Part shown: piece after piece, positions 57,175 to 64,000 of the stretch
Numbering within the stretch: position 1 is the first letter of the stretch
Layout of the letters: each line of letters starts with the position of its first letter
Assembly (NCBI RefSeq): GCF_023278565.1
Contig: NC_064681.1
Location: 3,100,001 to 3,164,000 of the forward strand
DNA length: 64,000 nt
Direction of reading: 5' to 3'
Source: Colletotrichum lupini
Lineage: Eukaryota; Ascomycota; Sordariomycetes; Glomerellales; Glomerellaceae
Notes under the pieces: generated by a model
Databases searched by the model: none
The model's input: the letters and a program-made list of their open reading frames with translations, nothing else
Told to the model about the DNA's origin: nothing
Translations under genes and position numbers: made by a program

Positions 57175-58428
57175 ATGCCTCTCGATTACTTTGGCTACAT
57201 CGCCGAAGCCGGCCTCCCGACATATGTGACGGAGAACTGGTGGTTCATACTCAAGACCGCCGCGGCGGTAGCGGTCCTCGTCTTCATCAAGCTATGGAGC
57301 TCGGGTGCTTCCAACACGGCCGAGCGAGACATGCACGGGAGGGTAGTCATGATAACAGGCGGGACGTCGGGCATAGGAGCGACGACGGTGCTAGAGCTCG
57401 GCAGCCGCGGCGCACAAATCATCCTCCTCACGCACACCCCCGTGTCGGACCCCTTCCTGGTCGAGTACATTGGCGACGTGCGCGCCCGGACCGGCAACGA
57501 ACTCATCTACGCCGAGCATGTCGACCTCTCGTCCCTGCACAGCATCCGAAAGTTTGCGACGAAGTGGATCGACAACTCCCCGCCGCGCCGGATCGACATG
57601 ATTATCCTCGCCGCTGCCACAATCACCCCGGCGTCGGCTAAGCGTAAGGAGACGGTCGAGGGCATAGAGGAGACGTGGATGGTCAACTACCTCGCCAACT
57701 TCCACCTGCTCTCCATCCTCAGCCCCGCCATCAAGGCCCAGCCCTGGGACCGCGACGTGCGCATCATCTTCGCCTCGTGCTCATCCTACATCGGCTCCCC
57801 GTCCCTCAAGGAACCCCTCGACAAGAAGACGTGGTCGCCGGGTACGGCCTACAAGCGCAGCAAGCTGGCGCTCATGGTCTTCGGCCAGGCCTTCCAGAAG
57901 CACCTCGACAACTACAAGCGGCCCGACCAGCTGCCCATGAACGCGCGCGTCTTCTTCGTCGACCCGGGCTTCAGCCGCACGCCGGGCATGCGTCGCTGGC
58001 TTTCGCGGGGCTCGCTGCTCGGCCTGTTCGCCTACATTGCCGCCTACCCGCTGCCGTGGCTCTTCCTCAAGAGCCCGGAGCAGGGCGCGCAGGCGATCCT
58101 GTACGCGGCCATGGAGTCTAGTCTCGTGCGCGCGGGCGCCGGCAAGCTGATCAAGGAGTGCCGGATCGTGGACTTTGCGCGGACGGAGATTGAGGACGAC
58201 GAGGTGGCCAAGAAGCTGTGGGAGGAGAGCGATAAGCTCATTGAGACGACGGAAAAGGACTCGGCTGCTCTCAGGGCGCTGGAGAAGAAGATGGAGGAGG
58301 AAAGGGCCAAGGAGGCCAAGGAGGCGGAGAAGGTGAAGGAGGTTGAGTCTCTAGTTGAGGCTATCAAGAAGGGTAAGGAGTCGCAAAAGGCAAAGAGTAA
58401 AAAGAAGTCCAAGAAGGAGACATCATAA
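57175..58428 (+). CDS. Membrane-anchored short-chain dehydrogenase (Pbr1/YNL181W-like)
   Basis: An NAD(P)-dependent oxidoreductase of the SDR superfamily; the reaction is not known. It resembles the yeast putative oxidoreductase Pbr1 (YNL181W). Single exon, 417 residues. A membrane segment at about 22-41 (WWFILKTAAAVAVLVFIKLW) precedes the Rossmann motif TGGTSGIG (61-68). The catalytic triad candidates are Ser in FASCSS (about 202-204), Tyr226 and Lys230 in AYKRSK. The usual NNAG motif is replaced by LAAA (145-148), so it is an atypical SDR. A second hydrophobic stretch (about 280-300, GLFAYIAAYPLPWLF) may touch the membrane. The C-terminal 80 residues are a highly charged Glu/Lys coiled coil ending in a Lys/Ser-rich tail (KSKKKSKKETS). 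Likely ER or nuclear-envelope bound, by inference. Confidence 0.88.
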   Translation: MPLDYFGYIAEAGLPTYVTENWWFILKTAAAVAVLVFIKLWSSGASNTAERDMHGRVVMITGGTSGIGATTVLELGSRGAQIILLTHTPVSDPFLVEYIGDVRARTGNELIYAEHVDLSSLHSIRKFATKWIDNSPPRRIDMIILAAATITPASAKRKETVEGIEETWMVNYLANFHLLSILSPAIKAQPWDRDVRIIFASCSSYIGSPSLKEPLDKKTWSPGTAYKRSKLALMVFGQAFQKHLDNYKRPDQLPMNARVFFVDPGFSRTPGMRRWLSRGSLLGLFAYIAAYPLPWLFLKSPEQGAQAILYAAMESSLVRAGAGKLIKECRIVDFARTEIEDDEVAKKLWEESDKLIETTEKDSAALRALEKKMEEERAKEAKEAEKVKEVESLVEAIKKGKESQKAKSKKKSKKETS

Positions 58429-58644
58429 AAGCCTTGGAGGCGTTTGGATGCCATCTGTATAGATTACCTACTTAATGAGAAAGCAAGTGGCTGCTAACAC
58501 AGTCACTTGCACGAACGCTACATGCATCTTTCCCGGGAACATCAACTTACTTTGGCTTTATAAAGTATTGACTATTGGATTTATGTTAGACCAAAATCCA
58601 ATAGGAAAGGAAGAAGGAGGAATACTGGTCTTATAATTCACGTC

Positions 58645-58735
58645 CCTGGCCGGACTCGAACAGCCCGCCCCTCAGTCAACCCGAACTCTTACTTTATATA
58701 TTTGTTTATTTTAACCAATCCGACCACCTCGCACA
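58645..58735 (-). pseudogene. Degenerate tRNA-Ser-like sequence
   Basis: On the minus strand, GAGGTGGTCGGATTGGTTAA matches the A-box/D-arm of class II tRNA-Ser genes with a few changes. About 60 nt further on, GTTCGAGTCC matches the B-box. Between them is an AT-rich stretch where the anticodon arm should be, then a G-rich segment that could be the long variable arm. The acceptor arms do not pair and the T-stem has mismatches. G-to-A and C-to-T type differences from an ordinary tRNA-Ser (for example AAGGC to AAAAT) suggest decay, possibly RIP. No functional anticodon loop is visible. Confidence 0.4.
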
Positions 58736-58995
58736 CAGCTTGTCCTGATATCGCCGACCTAGACGGGCGCTGATGTGCTGGTGACAGGAATGGGATTGGA
58801 GGGGGGCTATATACCTTACCGTCGGGTTAAGGAAGGAGGTTATCCCGGATGAAAGCTGGGTGGTAGGAGCCTTTGGGACTCGGACTCTTTCTCACCGTTG
58901 AGCTCCAAAAGTCCGGGGGGCCCGCCCCCACCCTTCACCGTGCAAGTGCCGTGGCCTCGGGTGCCATTACCCCAAGACTTGGAGCTCGGCGAGCC

Positions 58996-59012
58996 GGGGG
59001 GGGGGGGGGGGG
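58996..59012. repeat. 17-nt G homopolymer
   Basis: Seventeen G on the plus strand, ending 39 nt before the start codon of the small gene at 59052, so possibly in its 5' leader. Confidence 0.9.
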
Positions 59013-59051
59013 ATAGTTGCGCGTGTGTAATCTTTCCCCGCAAGGAATAAC

Positions 59052-59490
59052 ATGACGACAGAATCTCAAATCAACATTCGCTCCTGTAAGAGATGCCGAC
59101 CTTGAAGTGAAGCTTCAACAGCCTCCTGTTTTCGAACCATTTGAAGGACAAGTCACACATAATTCTTTTCTGAGCTACTCGGCAGATGCAATGTCCAACG
59201 CCGCGACGTCATTAGGCATGGCGCATCACACCGCAACAGCCGCGACATCACTACCTCGGCATCACGCCGTCGCTGAGACAGGAATTGCGCAGCGGCAGCA
59301 TCATCATCAGCAGCATCAACAGCAGCATAACTCATCAATTCGGCATCCCGTCTTCTTCACGGAGAAGCTGCGGCGGCCGCCAGTCACCCTGGCGCCTGGC
59401 ATGGGCCTCAGTCCCGTAGCGCACGGCTACGTCTATCAGGATGGGCGGAGGAGGCTGGCAGCCGAGGGAAATTCTGCGCCGAAGCTGTGA
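59052..59490 (+). CDS. Small hypothetical protein, two-exon model
   Basis: I do not recognise this protein. Exons 59052-59085 and 59186-59490, joined at a GTAAGA donor and GGCAG acceptor, give 112 residues: MTTESQINIRS, then a tyrosine codon across the junction, then AMSNAATSLGMAHH and onward. The middle is His/Gln-rich (QHHHQQHQQQH). The C-terminal 45 residues (from RHPVFFTEKLRRPPVTL) are better balanced, basic, and look more protein-like. No signal peptide, membrane segment or known domain. If unspliced, the second exon could start at its own ATG (59191) and give 99 residues. Its frame is open back to 59056 but without ATG. The 100-nt intron and phase agreement support the model. No homologue was checked. 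Confidence 0.4.
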
Positions 59491-60803
59491 TGGGAGTGGG
59501 ATTGAGCGTGGTTCAAGTTTTACACTTTTTTTTCCCCAACACTCGGTTGGACGAGCAATGCATATCGAAGCTTCGTGGGGGAGAGCAGTAAATGCCACTT
59601 TTGTAAGGCTGGTGTAGTTGAATACCTAGTCTTTGCCGAAGCCGACGAGGTGAATAGGTGCTTTGGAGGAGAGTTTGCTAGAGGCGCCTTCTGTTCAGTC
59701 TGATAGATGGCGAATACCCTCATGCTACTTCAGGATTGTTCATTTTCTTGGGTCAAATTTCATTCATCATGGCTTCTCGCGCAAAGCTGATGGGCGCTAC
59801 CTACGTAGGGTGGCTATCGCCCGTCTTAAAGTATTGGGGGGAAGGAAGAGCAGTCAGGAGGATTACGGAGTGGTTGATTGAGAGCTGTAATGCTCGAGAG
59901 TCAGCGACCCTTGTGTGTTCAAGACATGACTGATGAGCAAGAGAATTACGAGGTCCCTGAGAAGTTCAAGTTGTCTGAACTGACTAGACATCCATCTAGG
60001 ATAGTACGCAATGCCCAGAAAAGAAACGAAGGGAGGACAGACAAGGCAAAAGGTGCAGTGAAGCTCAAGGGATGTGGTGTGTCAGGTACCACTAGGTTAT
60101 ACTGGCCTCTCTAGGACAAAAGTGTACATACTAGAGAGCATCGGCATGGAATATGGATCGATGAGATTTGGCTTTGAATGGGCTATGGATGTCTGGTCAT
60201 GAACTGCCTGGAATTATCTATCTCCTGTGCCGCTTCTTGTAAATTTCTGGTGGGACCATTTCTGATTTTGTCTTGCCGATTTATATTTGGCTTCGGATGT
60301 GCTACCCAGTACGTTGAAATTGTTCGGCTCAAATGATAGAAGCTGAACAGGATTACTCAACCCTCCTAATCATCATCTCATTACCATTATCATATACTCA
60401 AGATATACTGAATCTATCTTCAGAGAAGGGCCGCTATGCCGCGTTCTAAGCATTGGCATACACGAGTGATGAGTGGAAATGAATTGATTCATTTACTTGT
60501 ATTTCGATGTGGTTCCTGAACCCACAAGTGACAGTTTAGGAGATGTGTGGTTGAGTGTAACCCCATCGAGGGTTTCTTCATAACGAATATTAAAAGCCTC
60601 CGTCGTTTTGTTTCCCAAAAAAGTTGCGTTTCCCGTTTCGCCATTTCAAGCCAAACCATTTGCCCAATTTGACTAGCAGCACTCTACACCATCGAAACAC
60701 GTCGCGTTCATGTGTACATAGCCCCGTGCCCGCTACACGAAGCCAATTCGAAGCCAAACTCTCCAAACCTAGAACCGGGCGAAAACAGTTGTCCTGCTTG
60801 CCT
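59491..60803. other. Intergenic region, AT-rich
   Basis: 1.3 kb between the small gene and the R-SNARE gene 3' end. Clearly AT-richer than flanking coding DNA. Short frames only; nothing recognisable. The right end should contain the R-SNARE 3' UTR. Confidence 0.6.
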
Positions 60804-61490
60804 TTAGTTCTTCACCGCAATCACAATGGCGAGTACGATGAGCACCACGACCAGCGTGAGGAGCGCCATCAGCTTGACGTTCTTCCACCACATCTTTCTC
60901 TTGAGACCGCGGCTGCGGACGCGGAACTCGCGCGCGCTGCCGCCGAGACGGTCCGTCTTGTCGACGAGCAAGTCGATGCGCTCGCCCCTCTCGAGCAAGC
61001 CCTCGATATTGCGCGTCATGATGCCCCGGACATCGTCGATCTCGCGCTGGACGTTGGAGATTGCGTCGTCCTTGCCGCCGCTGGTGGTGCCGAAGTCGAC
61101 CATGAACTTCTTGAGCTGGCCATTGTAGCTGGCGGCGCCGTAGTTGGGCAGCTCGGCGTAATCGGTCGTCTCGGCGGGGAACTGCTCGAGAAAGCGGCGG
61201 CGGATCTCAAAGAGGAAACCAAAGGGGATGCGGCGGCCCAGCGAGGCGTCGGCGATGACGAGGAAGGTGAGGCCGCCGGCGGAGGGGTGGTCTGGGTGAT
61301 CGGAGGGCGCCTCGGCGATGTAGTGGATGTGGTGCGAGCCGTGGGTGTAGGTCAGCTTCTGGGGGGTGTTGTGCTCGATTTTGGGGAGGATGACGGAGGC
61401 GAGGGAAGAGGTTTGCGATACGGCCGATGTGGTGCATTCGCTGAGGATGGTGTTGTTGTGCGCTATGCACGAGCTATAGGACAACGGCAT
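60804..61490 (-). CDS. Longin-domain R-SNARE, VAMP7/Nyv1-like
   Basis: A tail-anchored vesicle SNARE for fusion at vacuole/late endosomes or a related compartment. Single exon, 228 residues. Residues 1-130 form a longin domain (SCIAHNNTILSEC at the start, GGLTFLVIADASLGRRIPFGFL at 72-93). The SNARE helix spans about 140-195 with Arg160 (GIMTRNIEGLLERGERIDLL) as the zero-layer arginine. A C-terminal anchor at about 207-226 (LMALLTLVVVLIVLAIVIAV) is followed by two residues. The start at 61490 places the longin strand close to the N-terminus, as usual. The frame is open further upstream but that part is Pro/His/Arg-rich leader sequence. Divergent from SUV3. Confidence 0.93.
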   Translation of the reverse strand: MPLSYSSCIAHNNTILSECTTSAVSQTSSLASVILPKIEHNTPQKLTYTHGSHHIHYIAEAPSDHPDHPSAGGLTFLVIADASLGRRIPFGFLFEIRRRFLEQFPAETTDYAELPNYGAASYNGQLKKFMVDFGTTSGGKDDAISNVQREIDDVRGIMTRNIEGLLERGERIDLLVDKTDRLGGSAREFRVRSRGLKRKMWWKNVKLMALLTLVVVLIVLAIVIAVKN

Positions 61491-62115
61491 GTCAGTAATG
61501 TGTTCAACAGAGGGGGGGAGATTCGAGCCGGGAGGGAAAGGTCGTGGCCGTCTTCTTACTAGAGCAACGGGGTGATAGGCGTCGATGAAGAAGCCATGAT
61601 GATAGGTATTGGGGTGTCCAAAGGATCCAAGGGGCCTATCTTGAGATGCTTTCGATTCCTTTTCAATACACAGAAGGGGGAATAGGCAACGATATTCGAG
61701 ATGCGACGGCAGGTTGCGTACGTTCGTATGTAGTGTAGACGGGTCGGAAGTCGGCGTGATGGGCGCTGTCGCAGAATGCAATGTGGGAACCTGGGGACCT
61801 GGGGATCTGGATGCGTGATGACGACGAGGACGGTGCAATCGGAGGCGGAGGCGCTAAGTCGGAGTGGGGCGACCCACGTTCACCTGCCAAGGGCGAATCA
61901 GGGGTCATGGCGATAAGCATTCCAGACATCTTATCGGTTCCCAAAATTTCCCAGTGCCTTCATGGATGTCAGTGACCACCATGCTCCTCCCACTGCATAG
62001 GTGCACGACTGCGAACGGAGGGTAGCACGTAGACGATCTTGTCATTGACGTACCCAAACAAGCATGCTGTTTGCATGTTATTAGCCATGGTTTGTTGTGC
62101 AGCAATTCGCCCACC
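61491..62115. promoter_or_regulatory. Divergent promoter R-SNARE / SUV3
   Basis: 625 bp shared by a membrane-fusion gene and a mitochondrial helicase gene. No TACTCCGTA or CACGTG element seen. Confidence 0.5.
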
Positions 62116-64000
62116 ATGAGATCAGTTTTGCGAGCCACGAAGCTCTGCGCGGCGGCGACACGTCTTGCGCCAGGCCATGGCTTCGCAACATCCTCTCCGT
62201 CCGCCTACCAGGTACGCGGCAGCTTCTGCCTCCCTATTCTACTTACCGGACACATTCTGACCATTGTACTTTGCAGGCGACACTTGAAAGGTATTCTACC
62301 AGGAAATACTCACCTCCCGACCGCAAAACATCCAAATACGACGTCTTCAGGAACATGATTCTCACTCAGTTCAACGTCGTCGTTGACAACATGGGACGTT
62401 GGTCAGAGACCAATACCGAGTACCGAAACTTTGGGGTCCGAAGCGAGTATGGCCTCAATAACGAAATCGCCCTATTCCGCGACACCATACAAAAAGCCAT
62501 CGGCTTGGCCAACAAGGGTGCAACATTACGCAAGGAGAACCCGTTGTTCTGGTCCCTACGAAACGCCTTCATCCGTGGCGACGTCAAGGGCCTGACGGCA
62601 GAGCTGCGATACTCGTTCCAGAGCTTCATGCTGCGATCGAAACTGACACACTCGACGGCGCGGCAGAGGAAGTTGGCTGATTTGCGGTATCCCATGGAGT
62701 GGTTTCCCGCCACACGAGCCATGCAGCGCACAATTCACTTGCACGTCGGACCGACGAACTCTGGAAAGACATATCGGGCGTTGCAGGCTCTGATGAACTC
62801 CAAGTCCGGTATTTACGGAGGGCCTCTTCGTCTCCTGGCCCACGAGATCTACTCTCGGTTCCAGGCCAACGGGAAGCCTTGCGCCATGATCACAGGCGAG
62901 GAGCAGCGCATACCGGACGCCGATAATTACTTCATCAGCTGCACCGTCGAGATGACGCCTCTGAATCGAATTGTTGATGTGGCGGTTATAGACGAGATTC
63001 AGATGATTGGCCATGATGAGCGAGGGTGGGCGTGGACTCAGGCACTCCTCGGCGTCATGGCGAAAGAAGTCCATCTCTGTGGCGAAGAACGAGTTGTCGA
63101 CCTCATCAAGTCCATCTGCTCAAGTATCGGCGATAAGTGCATTGTTCATCGGTATGAAAGACTCAGTCCGTTGCAAACGATGGAGAAGAGTCTCGGCAAC
63201 GATCTTTCCAATCTGGAAAAGGGCGATGCCGTTGTGGCTTTCACGCGTGTCAACCTTCACGGTCTGAAGAACGCCATCGAGGAGACAACCGGCCGTCGAT
63301 GCGCTATTGTCTACGGTTCACTGCCACCTGAGACCCGTGCGCAGCAGGCAGCTCTGTTCAACGATCCCAACAATGACTACGATTTCTTGGTGGCTAGCGA
63401 TGCCATCGGCATGGGCCTGAACCTGGAGATCAAACGCGTGATCTTTGAGACGTCAATGAAGCACGACGGTACACAGTATCGTTCGCTGACGACATCCGAA
63501 ATCAAACAAATTGGTGGCAGAGCAGGAAGATACAAGACTGCTTGGCAGGCAGCTACTGCAACGAGTGATGAAGCCAACCAAGTTGAAGAGAAGAAGGTTG
63601 GCTACGTTACAACGCTTGCTGACGAGGATCTGCCCGCGATTGCAAAGGGGTTCAACACTGAAACGGCACCGCTCGAGGCTGCAGGTATTCACCCCCCATC
63701 GCACATTATCGAGCAGTTCGCCGAATACTTCCCTCCCGATACGCCTCTCAGCTTTATCCTCTTGCGATTGCGCGAACTCGCGCCCGTCTCGGAGCGCTTC
63801 ACGGTCTATGTTCCTGAAATCAGCGCCAAGATCGCAGACACCATCCAGGAGTTCCCCTTGACGATTCAGGACCGCATCACCGTTCTTCACGCGCCAATCT
63901 CACTTCGGGAGCAGGGACAGATGGACCTTCTCAAGGCCATTGCCAAGTGCATCTCGACGAGGAGCAACGGCGCCCTATACGATATCCAGCCCATCCAGCT
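62116..64000 (+). CDS. Mitochondrial ATP-dependent RNA helicase SUV3 (partial, runs off right edge)
   Basis: Helicase subunit of the mitochondrial degradosome, with the exoribonuclease Dss1 in yeast; it unwinds RNA for 3' to 5' decay in the matrix. Exons 62116-62211 and 62277 to beyond 64000 (intron GTACGC...CAG) encode the first 606 residues. The first 25 residues are basic without acids (MRSVLRATKLCAAATRLAPGH), a mitochondrial presequence. Helicase motifs are GPTNSGKT (I, about 190-197), DEIQ (II, about 271-274), YGSLPPETR, and QIGGRAGR (VI, about 443-450). All catalytic residues are intact. The SUV3 C-terminal region has begun (HAPISLREQGQMDLL...) but its end lies outside the window. The start is the first ATG of the frame in good context. 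Identity is secure. Confidence 0.95.

Larger units (their letters stand above)
58429..59051. other. Intergenic region downstream of the SDR gene
   Basis: About 620 bp with AT-rich SDR 3' flank, a tRNA-Ser-like relic (58645-58735), one CCTTACC element near 58815 and a 17-nt G homopolymer (58996-59012). No other gene seen. Confidence 0.6.

Noticed and set aside
61491..61838. An upstream extension of the R-SNARE frame
   Set aside because: It would put over 100 Pro/His/Arg-rich residues ahead of the longin domain, which normally begins near the N-terminus.

Overview
The window looks like nuclear DNA of a filamentous ascomycete (Pezizomycotina, most likely Sordariomycetes). Genes carry short introns with GTAAGT, GTATGT or GTACGT donors and CAG or TAG acceptors. 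Coding exons favour C-ending codons, intergenic stretches are long, and the proteins are typical of moulds. Gene models here were assembled by hand by joining exons at splice sites that keep frame and restore family-conserved protein sequence. No transcript data or searches were available.

Layout, left to right: MATE-family transporter (-, 1116-3276); 26S proteasome base subunit RPN1 (-, 6594-9396), divergent from RIO2 kinase (+, 9887-11214); two-RRM RNA-binding protein of the MSSP/RBMS type (-, 11609-13631) behind a very long upstream region; NADPH-cytochrome P450 reductase (-, 19328-21528); a 7.4-kb gene-poor stretch; the giant morphogenesis scaffold PAG1/MOR2/TAO3 (+, 28900-37838) with a 4-nt first coding exon; spliceosomal DIB1/DIM1 (-, 38345-39154), divergent from ribosome-biogenesis factor URB1 (+, 39592-43115); a SMYD-like SET protein (-, 44197-45438); an eIF4E-transporter-like protein (+, 48208-50705); exocytic SM protein SEC1 (-, 51837-54289); a GPANK1-like G-patch protein (-, 55859-56575), divergent from a membrane short-chain dehydrogenase (+, 57175-58428); a degenerate tRNA-Ser-like relic; a small unrecognised gene (+, 59052-59490); a longin R-SNARE of the VAMP7 type (-, 60804-61490), divergent from mitochondrial helicase SUV3 (+, 62116 to beyond the right edge).

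The genes are mostly single-copy housekeeping functions: protein turnover, 40S and 60S ribosome maturation, splicing, translational control, exocytosis, polarity and mitochondrial RNA decay. There is no secondary-metabolite cluster, intact transposon, CRISPR array or viral gene. Several divergent pairs share promoters of roughly 430-630 bp.

The least explained parts are the intergenic ones. A 9-mer, TACTCCGTA/TACGGAGTA, occurs at least nine times, always outside the coding exons modelled here. Two copies form a perfect 12-bp inverted repeat upstream of PAG1. A second family (AAGGTAAGG/CCTTACCTT) is also confined to intergenic DNA and includes a 22-nt near-palindrome. Long G or C homopolymers recur in introns, leaders and 3' flanks.
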